NCBI GenBank assembly: GCA_023433265.1
Contig: JAEZDR010000084.1
Span: forward strand, 1-32,169
Source: Bacteroidota bacterium
GTDB lineage: Bacteria > Bacteroidota > Bacteroidia > Chitinophagales > Chitinophagaceae
DNA length: 32,169 bases
Reading direction: 5' to 3'
The notes below the pieces were generated by a model that did not search any database, was not told the origin of the DNA, and saw only the letters and a list, made by a program, of their open reading frames with translations. The position numbers and the translations under genes were made by a program. Positions 1 through 8,467 of this stretch are shown piece after piece. How positions within the stretch are numbered: the first letter of the stretch is position 1; every line of letters starts with the position of its first letter.

Positions 1-20
1 CCCCTACTCAACCCTTATTT

Positions 21-470
21 ATGGAAATCTTTGAGTCGGCCGCTGTTATATGGTTTATCGTTGGATTTCTTTTCTTTTTACTTGAATTCGTCGTACCGGG
101 ATTAATTCTTTTCTTTTTCGGTGCCGGTGCATGGATTGTTGCAATTGTTTTACTTTTTATAGATATTTCTTTTAATACCCAGTTAACGCTGTTCATTGTC
201 GGATCATTAATTACCATTATGCTATTCAGGCGTACACTCAAACGCCTCCTCGCACCCAAAACTCACAACACAAGCCAGTTGCTGCAAGATGAGATGATTG
301 GTAAAAAAGGAATAGCTGAAACGGGTATTGCGCCAGGACAGAATGGGAAAGTTCAATTTAAAGGCACCATATGGACGGCAGCTTCTAATGATGTAATTTC
401 TGCAGGAGAGGAAGTGCTTATTAAGCGAAACGAAAGCATCCTTTTATTTGTTGAATCCTTAAAAAAATAG
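21..470 (+). CDS. NfeD-like membrane protein
   Basis: A 149-residue NfeD-family protein. Residues about 8-65 are strongly hydrophobic and can form two or three membrane segments (they include FVVPGLILFFFGAGAWIV). The rest is a soluble C-terminal part with the pattern of the NfeD OB-fold: IGKKGIAET, then GKVQFKGTIWTA, then SAGEEVLI. NfeD proteins work beside SPFH-domain (stomatin/flotillin-type) proteins in membrane organisation or quality control, and the next gene, four bases downstream, is exactly such a partner. This is the short form without the N-terminal ClpP-like protease domain. Only 20 bases precede the ATG in the window, so the promoter cannot be judged. The family call is firm; the cellular role is inferred from the family. 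Confidence 0.88.
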   Translation: MEIFESAAVIWFIVGFLFFLLEFVVPGLILFFFGAGAWIVAIVLLFIDISFNTQLTLFIVGSLITIMLFRRTLKRLLAPKTHNTSQLLQDEMIGKKGIAETGIAPGQNGKVQFKGTIWTAASNDVISAGEEVLIKRNESILLFVESLKK

Positions 471-474
471 TTTT

Positions 475-1425
475 ATGACGGCATCAACTATCGTTCTTAT
501 CATCCTGATTATTTTTATAATCATAGCCTTTATATCTACTTTCAAAGTCGTACCGCAGCGCTCTGTGTATATCATTGAAAGGCTCGGTAAGTATAGTAGA
601 ACATTGGAAGCGGGATTTCACATCCTCATCCCTTTTATTGATAAGGTAGCTTATAAACAAAACCAAAAAGAACAAGCTATTGATGTAGCACCACAGGTTT
701 GTATTACTAAGGATAATATTGCGGTTGAGGTAGATGGCGTCCTTTATCTGCAGGTGATTGACCCGCAAAAAGCTTCTTATGGAATTGATAATTATAAGTT
801 CGCTGTTATTCAGATAGCACAGACCACCATGCGTAGCATAATTGGTAAGATGGAGTTGGACAAAACTTTTGAGGAGCGCGAAACAGTGAATGCGAGTATA
901 GTGGAAGCAGTGGATAAGGCGAGCGATCCATGGGGTATTAAAGTTTCCAGGTATGAGGTCAAAAACATATCCCCTCCGCAAAGCATAAAAGATGCAATGG
1001 AAAAACAAATGAGGGCTGAGAGGGAGAAAAGAGCGTTAATTGCTGAGTCCGAGGGTGAAAAGCAAGCTAAGATCAACCGAGCCGAAGGAGATAAACAAGA
1101 AGCCATCGCCAAATCAGAAGGTGAAAAACAACGGAGAATTAACGAAGCTTCCGGGCGTGCTTCAGAAATAGAAATGGTTGCAACGGCTACAGCAAAGGGT
1201 ATCAGGGAAATTGCACAATCCATTAATGCTGAAGGCGGAATGAATGCCGTGAACCTACGCGTGGCTGAACAGTACCTTACAGAATTTGGCAAACTAGCAA
1301 AAACGAACAATACGATGATTGTACCTGCCGACCTATCCGATATTGCCGGTGTAATCCAAAGCATTACCTCTGTTCTTAGCAAAACGCCAAAAGAAACTTT
1401 ACCCCCTGCGCAAAAACAGCGGTAA
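475..1425 (+). CDS. SPFH/Band 7 protein (paraslipin/QmcA-like)
   Basis: A 316-residue SPFH-domain protein. One membrane segment lies at residues about 4-24, followed by the SPFH domain (about 25-190: VVPQRSVYIIERLGKY, AGFHILIPFID, YKFAVIQIAQTTMRSIIG). A long charged coiled coil follows (about 185-240), built of repeated AEGDKQ/SEGEKQ units. The C-terminal part ends in a short low-complexity tail. Length and order match bacterial paraslipin/QmcA proteins, which form large membrane-bound cages or oligomers. The gene starts four bases after the NfeD gene and is probably co-transcribed with it, the classic NfeD-stomatin pair. A strong hairpin follows at 1573-1617. The exact biological role of this pair is not settled in any bacterium I know of. 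Confidence 0.92.
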   Translation: MTASTIVLIILIIFIIIAFISTFKVVPQRSVYIIERLGKYSRTLEAGFHILIPFIDKVAYKQNQKEQAIDVAPQVCITKDNIAVEVDGVLYLQVIDPQKASYGIDNYKFAVIQIAQTTMRSIIGKMELDKTFEERETVNASIVEAVDKASDPWGIKVSRYEVKNISPPQSIKDAMEKQMRAEREKRALIAESEGEKQAKINRAEGDKQEAIAKSEGEKQRRINEASGRASEIEMVATATAKGIREIAQSINAEGGMNAVNLRVAEQYLTEFGKLAKTNNTMIVPADLSDIAGVIQSITSVLSKTPKETLPPAQKQR

Positions 1426-1572
1426 AGGCTTCGGAGATAAACAGTCCGGGTGCTTCCCCGCTGATACCTCTAGCCTAGCCCTTAAATAAGTTGGCTATTA
1501 CGGAATTGCAACGCCCTTATGGTGATGCTGTACGGGTGTTGTAGATGAGCAACTCCGAACTCACGATTAAAC

Positions 1573-1617
1573 AAACAAGATCCAACCCCGGAGTAACCGC
1601 GAGGTTGGGTCTTGTTT
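1573..1617. terminator. Convergent (two-way) hairpin terminator
   Basis: Arms 1573-1587 and 1603-1617 pair over 15 bases with a single G-T wobble, around a 15-base loop. The 3' arm ends in a T-rich stretch on the + strand, and the A-rich 5' arm gives the same on the - strand. It lies between the ends of two convergent genes (SPFH at 1425, beta-helix protein at 1690) and can serve both. The rest of the 264-base gap 1426-1689 shows no ORF or other signal I recognise. Confidence 0.7.
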
Positions 1618-1689
1618 CTTGCTATATTTCATCACTTTTTCCTGGCCGACAAAATCGCATTGCTTATTCAGACCATCCTGCGATAGCCA

Positions 1690-4600
1690 TTATTCCTTCA
1701 CTACCCTGAATGTATGCCTGCCTTCCTGTGACTTTTCAACTACAACATAATAGATGCCTGCGGCCATTTTGGCAAGGTTTACCGGCAACGTTGTATGCCC
1801 TGCAGGAATGGTAATCCTTGAATGAGTTAAGAGCCTTCCACCGCCATCTATTACACTAATTCCTAATGTTGTTACCTGCGCGTTTCTGATACTAATCATC
1901 GCTTCTTTTCTAACAACCGTTGCAGAGGAAAGATATATTTCGGATCCAGCCTGATCCGCTTTTATCATGATGAGCGAAGAATAGGACACATTACCATCTG
2001 CGTCAATCATTTTAAGCCGGTAATAACTAAGCCCCGGCAATGGATTTTCATCCTGCACCCTGAACTCATCTTTACAAGCTTCAGCCTGTGCAAACAAAGT
2101 TTGCAGCAAAAGCATCTCACCGGGAGTCTTTCCCCTTTGCAATTCAAAACGGATGGATGTGGAGTTGCACTTTACGAGCCATGCTAATTCGTGTTTTGTT
2201 CCGTTAGCTTTTCCATTGAAATAAACAAGGCTTACGGGAAGCGTTGCATTATAAGTGAATTCATCCGCTCCAATGTCAGGGGTAGCCACGCTTCTTGTTT
2301 CCTGGTCTATATCCGTTGTTACATCGGTTAATGGAGTCCCCTTGTTATCGAGGCTGCCGTTAAATGCGGGATTGAGATGTAAATCAGCTGATGGATCAAT
2401 ATATTCGGGCATTGTTCCATTGATGCTTTGCCCATCGCCCCCAGAAGCTGTCTGCCAGGCAGCGAAGGAAACAAACGCGTTCCAAAATGCCATTTGTTCG
2501 CTAGCGCTAAAAATGATATTGTAGTTAGATGCATTGGTTGGCCAGCCACCCGCTGCAGTTCCTGCGGAAGGCGATCCGTTGGCAATGGCTATGTGTCTTC
2601 CTGTGCCACCGGAGCGGAAGTTGGTAAAGATGTTATTCTTTATATCTACAATCGGTGTTGTTGGTGCAGTTGTGCTGAAGTTACCGCGCTGGTAAGCATA
2701 GGACGGTTGCTCACCCGATGCTGCAGTACCTGTTATGTGCACGGTGTTGTGATAAATCTTAGCCGTATATGCTGATGATGAGGTGTAGTAATGCCAGATA
2801 CCAATAAACGCATTATTATTTGCCTGTGCACTTCCGAGGGCCACCATATTATTCGCTATCAGCATCGGATTAGCCGTATTTGCATTGCCCAGGAAAATAC
2901 CAACTACCGTGGAAGGTGCCGTCGCACTCAGAGATTGATGGCCATTTGTTAATCCATAAATCTTATTCCTTGTAATGTTTATGCCATTCGTGAGACCGCT
3001 GGTAGCGCTTGCATTTCCTGCAAATATCCCCGAAATGACCGCTCCGGTAGTACCCGTACCCGTAAGGTGTAAGTTATAAATGGTGTTGGAATCAATCGAA
3101 ACGCCTGTTGACGTACTGTTAACCAGGATACCAATACCTGATTGTGTTGAGAAATTAGCAATTGCACCTCCCGTTTTTATTTCGCGGAGAATGTTACTTC
3201 CAATACGCCCTGTACCACCTTGCGATTCAATACCCCGGAACAAAGACGTAGCTCCACTGCCATGATTCGTAAGGTTTTGAATGGTGTTGTTGGTTATAAC
3301 TGCTGTGCCGGTTGCCGTGTTGATGATGCCCCGCGCAATACCGCCTTGCGTAGTTACCCCTTGCGTACCTACACTTAAACTATGCGCTAAAGAGCTTCCG
3401 ATGGTGTTTTGATCAATGAAAACATTGCCTCCTGCTCCTCCACTTGCTATAGCGGCTACTGTGCCCGCATTTACACCGCCGGGCGTTAATGAGATGCCGG
3501 CCACAGTATTGTGGGTAATACTTACTGAGTCCGAAGAAGATGAAGCTATGGCCACCACATAAGCCCCATTAACGGTCGGGGATATAGCGATGCTTCCATT
3601 AGCCGCAATGCTACCGATCATGTTACCTTGCCCGGCTTTCCCCACATTAACGTCTCCTGCCGAAACAAAGATGCCGCACCAGACACCTGTAACTGTTGTT
3701 GCACTTGAATTGGCCGTGGTTGCAAGAGATATATTGCTTAAGATATTGCCATGCACGTCCGACGAATTATTGCTGCCTACGGCCAGCTCAATCCCAATAA
3801 AACGCAAAGCCACGTTGCCACTCATTGAATAGACACCAGTGCCTGCTGGATCGCTGTAACCTATTATGTTATTGCTGACTGTATGAGCGTTACCCCCTCC
3901 TATGTAGATAGCACGCTGAATGCCTGCAGTTGTGTACGTGCGGTTTACGGTTTGAAACAAAGAATTGCCGGAAATATTCCAACCTTCATTTCCCGTGCTG
4001 AGGATAATACCTGCAGCGGTTTGCGCAGCGTGGAAGTAGTCAGCCACCTGGTTGTCGAGGACCTGATTGCTGGTATTTGCCATAGTGCTGCCTGCAGCAT
4101 AAACACCTACTGAAGGCGTACCGGTATTTGCCGCTCCTATGTAGTTGGCAGAAACGACGTTATTATTATTGCCCGATGTTGTACCCGTGCTAAAGAATAC
4201 GGTTCCACTGCTCCCGGTATTAGACGCACCAAGTATTCTCAGGTTTTGCAGGAGATTATTGCTGGCGTCGTTAATAAACAAAACAGTGGAAGCGCCAACA
4301 GCGCTAAGGCTGTATTCATTTACAATGGTAAGAGAGTCAAGGTTGCTGCTCCCGCCCTTTATTGTAACGCTGTCCGCTCCATTTAACTCAATTAAAGCTC
4401 CTGCGATGTTGCCAGCTAACGTCCGTATTCCGGAAGGCTGAATAAGGATGGATGTATAGGTTGCGTTACCCAAGCCGCTTGCATTTATCGACGCCGTAGC
4501 CGTTTCAGTAACATCGGCAGTAATGGCAATATTTATTGAACCCTGGTGAATCCCGTTGTTGATGGCATCAAAAGCTGCTTTCAAGTTCGTGTAATTGGTA

Positions 4601-4695
4601 GCCGCAGTGGTTCCTGCGCTGGAAGTAACAAGAACTTGTGCAGAACCACCCAATACAGATATTAGGCCTAACAGCAGTAGATAGAAATGCCTCAT
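1690..4695 (-). CDS. Secreted beta-helix protein with T9SS-type C-terminal domain
   Basis: A 1001-residue exported protein if it starts at 4695, where MRHFYLLLLGLISVLGGSAQ forms a good signal peptide; an upstream in-frame extension to 4743 would spoil it. The body (about 25-760) is rich in N/G/S/T with many irregular repeats of the type SGNSLF, HNTV, NNIIG and SNNI, typical of right-handed parallel beta-helix folds. Near residue 770 comes a segment DPSADLHLNP ... PDIGADEFT that also closes each module of the giant protein at 9264-15617. Next are an FN3-like segment (VSLVYFNGKANG, YYRLKMIDADG) and a C-terminal region resembling a type A sorting domain (GIYYVVVEKS near the end), but without the usual PNP motif. 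No enzyme active site is visible; an adhesin or surface structural role is a guess. Ends near the two-way terminator at 1573-1617. Confidence 0.85.
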   Translation of the reverse strand: MRHFYLLLLGLISVLGGSAQVLVTSSAGTTAATNYTNLKAAFDAINNGIHQGSINIAITADVTETATASINASGLGNATYTSILIQPSGIRTLAGNIAGALIELNGADSVTIKGGSSNLDSLTIVNEYSLSAVGASTVLFINDASNNLLQNLRILGASNTGSSGTVFFSTGTTSGNNNNVVSANYIGAANTGTPSVGVYAAGSTMANTSNQVLDNQVADYFHAAQTAAGIILSTGNEGWNISGNSLFQTVNRTYTTAGIQRAIYIGGGNAHTVSNNIIGYSDPAGTGVYSMSGNVALRFIGIELAVGSNNSSDVHGNILSNISLATTANSSATTVTGVWCGIFVSAGDVNVGKAGQGNMIGSIAANGSIAISPTVNGAYVVAIASSSSDSVSITHNTVAGISLTPGGVNAGTVAAIASGGAGGNVFIDQNTIGSSLAHSLSVGTQGVTTQGGIARGIINTATGTAVITNNTIQNLTNHGSGATSLFRGIESQGGTGRIGSNILREIKTGGAIANFSTQSGIGILVNSTSTGVSIDSNTIYNLHLTGTGTTGAVISGIFAGNASATSGLTNGINITRNKIYGLTNGHQSLSATAPSTVVGIFLGNANTANPMLIANNMVALGSAQANNNAFIGIWHYYTSSSAYTAKIYHNTVHITGTAASGEQPSYAYQRGNFSTTAPTTPIVDIKNNIFTNFRSGGTGRHIAIANGSPSAGTAAGGWPTNASNYNIIFSASEQMAFWNAFVSFAAWQTASGGDGQSINGTMPEYIDPSADLHLNPAFNGSLDNKGTPLTDVTTDIDQETRSVATPDIGADEFTYNATLPVSLVYFNGKANGTKHELAWLVKCNSTSIRFELQRGKTPGEMLLLQTLFAQAEACKDEFRVQDENPLPGLSYYRLKMIDADGNVSYSSLIMIKADQAGSEIYLSSATVVRKEAMISIRNAQVTTLGISVIDGGGRLLTHSRITIPAGHTTLPVNLAKMAAGIYYVVVEKSQEGRHTFRVVKE

Positions 4696-4856
4696 ATGCA
4701 GATATTTTTCAGGAAATATAGTAATAAAATCAATCGACCGCAATCCTTTGGCTATAAGATATAGTCATAGAAATTGCCGCTCACCACTGATTGCCCTTCT
4801 GTATCTTATTTGCAATACATTAGGTTCTACGACCACCTTTCGCATAAACGCTGTTG

Positions 4857-4864
4857 TACCTTTG
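4857..4864 (+). promoter_or_regulatory. Promoter -7 element (TACCTTTG)
   Basis: An exact match to the Bacteroidota -7 consensus TAnnTTTG, 18 bases before the TTG start of the ARPP-1 gene. I do not see a clear TTG -33 element at the right distance, so this is a partial promoter match. Confidence 0.45.
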
Positions 4865-4882
4865 GTTCTATAAGTTGTTCCG

Positions 4883-5821
4883 TTGAGGCAATTCGTATTC
4901 TTTTCCGTTTTCCTTTTTATAAGCGTGATGTGCAATGCACAACGAGATTTTCCTTTCCTGTTTGTTGAATATGATTCCGCATGGACATATGGTAACCTAA
5001 AGCTTATCCCTGTGAGGTATAAAGACGAAGGCCATGGCATGAATTCAACTTTATACCGAGACTTTGTTACCCTGAACTCCGCGATGAAAAACAAGAAATT
5101 TACAATTTCTGAAGTCAAAACCAGGGAGGGAGCCGATGTGAACGTCCTACAGGTTCGCAACAGGACCGGCAAGCCCGTCATTATTCATACCGGCGAACTG
5201 ATTAGTGGTGGCAAACAAGACAGGGTGTCGGGCGAAACTATCATCGTTCCGCATATGCAGGAAAACCAATACCTCAACGTTTATTGTTCCGAGAAAGGGC
5301 GATGGGATAAACGCGGCAAGCGATTCGCGTATGATGGCTTTGCAGACGCCAGTGTACGTCGCGCTGTTGATAAGGACAGGCAACAGCAACATGTGTGGAA
5401 ATCTATCAGTGACCTTTATACAAAACACAATCTCTCCGTAGAAACCTGGGCATACAAAAACCTGAAGCCCGCGCGTAAGCCTGCAATTGAGAAGGATTAC
5501 GAAACCTATTTTTTAGGGAAGTGGAGGCAAAGCGATAGTGCGTATGCCGGGTTTATTGCTGTAACCGGTAACAGGATTATTACTGTTGATCTGTATGCTC
5601 ATGAATTGTTGACCCAACAATTCTTCCCTAACTTATTGGGCGGCTACATCCGCTCTGCCGTTGAAGAAGGTGAGGTACCCAATATTTCCACTGTTGAAGT
5701 AGACAACTTTATGACACCCTTGCTTTCTGACGCAAAAACAAGGGATGCTTTTCTTATGAAACATGGCCGTGCATTCCGTTTTATCGATAGAGTAATACAT
5801 ATAACTGCACACGGCAACTAG
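4883..5821 (+). CDS. Secreted ARPP-1 (DUF6569) family protein, TTG start
   Basis: A 312-residue exported protein. The signal peptide is residues 1-20 (ending VMCNAQ). The ARPP-1/DUF6569 domain covers most of the rest, recognisable by HTGELISGGKQDRVSGETII at about residues 106-125 and the following CSEKGRW. The only possible start that keeps the signal peptide is a TTG at 4883: an in-frame TAA lies at 4871-4873, no ATG or GTG lies between, and the next ATG is inside the signal peptide. A TAnnTTTG promoter element sits at 4857-4864. ARPP-1 domains were named for association with ARG and rhodanese/phosphatase-type proteins; the function is unknown. The polysaccharide deacetylase gene follows after 44 bases but has its own promoter. 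Family call good, function unknown. Confidence 0.8.
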   Translation: MRQFVFFSVFLFISVMCNAQRDFPFLFVEYDSAWTYGNLKLIPVRYKDEGHGMNSTLYRDFVTLNSAMKNKKFTISEVKTREGADVNVLQVRNRTGKPVIIHTGELISGGKQDRVSGETIIVPHMQENQYLNVYCSEKGRWDKRGKRFAYDGFADASVRRAVDKDRQQQHVWKSISDLYTKHNLSVETWAYKNLKPARKPAIEKDYETYFLGKWRQSDSAYAGFIAVTGNRIITVDLYAHELLTQQFFPNLLGGYIRSAVEEGEVPNISTVEVDNFMTPLLSDAKTRDAFLMKHGRAFRFIDRVIHITAHGN

Positions 5822-5826
5822 AGCTT

Positions 5827-5860
5827 TTTGAATGCAGCCTCACTATCCTTTTTATATTTG
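5827..5860 (+). promoter_or_regulatory. Promoter of the polysaccharide deacetylase gene
   Basis: TTTG at 5827-5830, a 22-base spacer, then TATATTTG at 5853-5860, an exact TAnnTTTG -7 element. The start codon is at 5866, five bases further on, so the transcript would be leaderless or nearly so. Confidence 0.6.
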
Positions 5861-5865
5861 TACCA

Positions 5866-6486
5866 ATGTACCTGGTTACTACACCACAGTGGTTTAAGTG
5901 GCTTTATCCCTCCCTCACATGGCGGGTGCGCACAAAACAAAAAGAACTCTACCTTACTTTCGATGATGGCCCGCACGAGGAGGCAACCCCTTTTGTACTG
6001 GACTGTTTAAAGGCGTACGTTGCTAAAGCTACTTTCTTCTGTTTGGGCAAAAATGTGCAGTCGTACCCCGAAATATTTCACCGCATTATAGATGAAGGCC
6101 ATTCAATAGGCAACCATACGCACAACCATGTGAACGGTTGGAAAACCTCCACTGAAACCTATATTGAAGATGTTTGTGAAGCGCGCAAACATATAGACAG
6201 CAAGCTATTCAGGCCTCCGTATGGCAGGATTACCCGCTTTCAAAGTAAGGTGTTAATTGAGAAAATGAACATGAAAGTAGTGATGTGGGATGTACTTAGC
6301 GGCGATTTTGACCTGGCACTCTCTCCAGAAGGATGTTTGAAAAATGTTGCCAGGAATGCAATCGCGGGATCTATCGTTGTATTTCATGATAGTTCAAAGG
6401 CCTGGCCAAAGCTAAAGCATGCACTTCCAGGGGTTTTGCAGAAGTTCAGTAACGATGGATTTGCTTTTAAAAGACTGGAAGAATAA
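5866..6486 (+). CDS. Polysaccharide deacetylase (NodB domain, CE4)
   Basis: A 206-residue NodB homology domain protein with no signal peptide. All CE4 motifs are present: TFDDGP (D33, D34), the metal-binding H84-THN-H88, RPPYGR (116-121), WDVLSGDFD (141-149) and VVFHDS with the catalytic His at 174. It should be a metal-dependent deacetylase of an N-acetylated sugar polymer or oligomer (chitin oligomers, peptidoglycan or poly-GlcNAc). The substrate cannot be told from sequence. It is little more than the catalytic core, as in other short Bacteroidota CE4 proteins. Without a signal peptide it acts in the cytoplasm or uses a non-classical route. A good promoter directly precedes the ATG. Strong family call. 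Confidence 0.93.
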   Translation: MYLVTTPQWFKWLYPSLTWRVRTKQKELYLTFDDGPHEEATPFVLDCLKAYVAKATFFCLGKNVQSYPEIFHRIIDEGHSIGNHTHNHVNGWKTSTETYIEDVCEARKHIDSKLFRPPYGRITRFQSKVLIEKMNMKVVMWDVLSGDFDLALSPEGCLKNVARNAIAGSIVVFHDSSKAWPKLKHALPGVLQKFSNDGFAFKRLEE

Positions 6487-6569
6487 CCGGGGAGGCGCAA
6501 TTATTGTAAGCGTTAAATATGGATGTTTAACATTATATCTCCCAAACAATTTGCGATCTTACAATTTCC

Positions 6570-8459
6570 ATGAAGAATACTTTTGTTTTATTGATGTTGC
6601 TGTTCTATGCCGCTACGGCTTCAGCGCAGAACAAACAAGCTCAGCAAACGTATAATGCCGCTGTTGAACTCTTGAGCAATGGGTTGATTAAAGAGGCTAT
6701 TCCCGGGTTAATTAAAGCGACGGAACAAGATGCTTCATTCATGGATGCCTGGTATTCGCTTGCCGGTGCTTATGGCGAGGTAAAAGACTACCCAAAAGCA
6801 ATCTCTACGTTTGAAATTGCACAACAGAAAGATCCTGTAGGCTTTCATCCCTTTCTACTTTCTTACTCTATCAACCTTGCGGGTGACGGGCGTTTTGCAG
6901 ATGCTTTAAATGCAGTAAAGAATTTTCTTGCAAATGAAAAACTGAACGATAGAAGCAGGAAGAGCGGGGAATATCGTAAAAAAACCTACGAGTTTGCATT
7001 AGAATATGCTGCCAGCCATCCGGCATCGTCCTACAAGTTTAATCCTCAAAACCTTGGCGACAGCATCAATTCAAGATTTGCAGAGTATTACCCTTCCATT
7101 ACCATAAATGACAGCATGTTCGTTTATACCCGCAGAAATGGCAACCGGGAAGATTTCATGGAAAGTACCATTAGGGGCAGTAGCGGATACAGCAAAGCAA
7201 AAGAGATAGATGGCAGCATAAACAACGAGCCTTTCAAAGGAGCCATCAATATTTCGCAGGATGGTGAATGGCTGGTATTTGCAGGTAATTTTCGGTCGGG
7301 CTACGGCAATTTCGACCTTTATATTTCTTATTATACGCCACAAGGATGGAGCGAACCCATTAACCTTGGCGAATCTATCAATACCGAATTCTGGGAAACG
7401 GCGCCAAGCCTAAGCCCGGATAAAAGAGCTTTGTATTTTACAAGCAACCGGCCGGGAGGCCACGGTGGTAGTGATTTATATGTAAGCTACCGGCAACTGA
7501 ACGGTAAATGGGGTAAGGCAGTAAACATGGGCCCCGGTATCAATACAATCGGTGATGAGCTGGCCCCTTTTATTCACGCCGATAACCAAAACCTGTACTT
7601 CACATCAACCGGTTTGCCCGGATATGGGGGAAGCGATTTGTATGTTGCGAGGAAGAAAAATACCAGGGAGTGGCATACCCCCGAGAATCTGGGCTTCCCT
7701 ATCAACACAATTGACAATGAGGGGAGCCTTTTTATTGCTGCCAATGGGATTGATGCCTATTATGCTAGCGACCGGTTTGACAGCCGAGGCGCGCTTGATC
7801 TCTACAAATTTGAGTTAAGAGAAGACATCCGCCCTGCCAAGACACTCTATGTGCAGGGTTCCGTCTTCAATGCAAAGGATAAAAAAGGCATACCAGCAGC
7901 TGTTGAGCTTATTGATAACGCTTCAGGCGAGGTTGTGAACAATGTGCAAACCGACGAAACAGGATTTTACTTTATTACCCTGCCCATTGGAAAAGACTAT
8001 ACTTTTAGTGTTAACCGAAAAGGTTTCTTTTATTATACAGATGTGTATGAATTGAGTAAAAAAAGGGCAGATAGCACTTATAAAAAGGACATAGCCTTGC
8101 AACCTATTGAGCTAAACGCCAGCCTTACTTTCCAAAATATTCAGTTTGAGACAAACTCATTTGCTCTCTTACCTGTAAGTCATATAGAACTCAATAAGCT
8201 TGTGCAACTGTTGAATGATAACCCTACAGTACGCATAATGGTTAGTGGCCATACAGATAACTCCGGCAAAGCTGCTACTAATCAAAAACTATCTGAGGAA
8301 AGAGCTAAAGCCGTAGTAAATTACCTGGTTGATAAGGGCATACAACTATCGCGTTTGTCAGCAAAAGGTTTCGGTTCAACAAAGCCGGTTGCTTCTAACG
8401 ATACAGAAAAAGGAAAGGCTGTCAACAGGAGAACAGAATTTAAAATCACTGCATTGTAA
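6570..8459 (+). CDS. PorE-like protein: TPR, PD40 propeller, CarboxypepD-like, OmpA domain
   Basis: A 629-residue exported protein. The order is: signal peptide 1-20 (ATASAQ, no lipobox cysteine), TPR-like helices 21-145, a WD40/PD40-type beta-propeller at about 160-420 with repeats such as LYFTSNRPGGHGGSDLYV and LYFTSTGLPGYGGSDLYV, a CarboxypepD regulatory-like beta-sandwich at about 424-505, and a C-terminal OmpA peptidoglycan-binding domain at about 515-629 (SGHTDNSG with D563, LSEERAK with R578). The same four-domain order is known for PorE of Porphyromonas gingivalis, a T9SS component that ties the machine to peptidoglycan. Its neighbours include two T9SS cargo genes. Bacteroidota often carry several paralogues of this architecture, so orthology to PorE is not shown. 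The gene ends eight bases from the convergent DUF2490 gene with no terminator hairpin between. Confidence 0.9.
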   Translation: MKNTFVLLMLLFYAATASAQNKQAQQTYNAAVELLSNGLIKEAIPGLIKATEQDASFMDAWYSLAGAYGEVKDYPKAISTFEIAQQKDPVGFHPFLLSYSINLAGDGRFADALNAVKNFLANEKLNDRSRKSGEYRKKTYEFALEYAASHPASSYKFNPQNLGDSINSRFAEYYPSITINDSMFVYTRRNGNREDFMESTIRGSSGYSKAKEIDGSINNEPFKGAINISQDGEWLVFAGNFRSGYGNFDLYISYYTPQGWSEPINLGESINTEFWETAPSLSPDKRALYFTSNRPGGHGGSDLYVSYRQLNGKWGKAVNMGPGINTIGDELAPFIHADNQNLYFTSTGLPGYGGSDLYVARKKNTREWHTPENLGFPINTIDNEGSLFIAANGIDAYYASDRFDSRGALDLYKFELREDIRPAKTLYVQGSVFNAKDKKGIPAAVELIDNASGEVVNNVQTDETGFYFITLPIGKDYTFSVNRKGFFYYTDVYELSKKRADSTYKKDIALQPIELNASLTFQNIQFETNSFALLPVSHIELNKLVQLLNDNPTVRIMVSGHTDNSGKAATNQKLSEERAKAVVNYLVDKGIQLSRLSAKGFGSTKPVASNDTEKGKAVNRRTEFKITAL

Positions 8460-8467
8460 TTACTGCT

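Noticed and set aside
484..1382. Two long minus-strand open frames opposite the SPFH gene (174 and 190 codons)
   Set aside because: They overlap a certain gene on the other strand, show no domain, signal peptide or sensible composition, and are mirror frames.
1428..1557. Distant inverted match CTTCGGAG / CTCCGAA in the gap after the SPFH gene
   Set aside because: Seven to eight bases over more than 100 bases is expected by chance.
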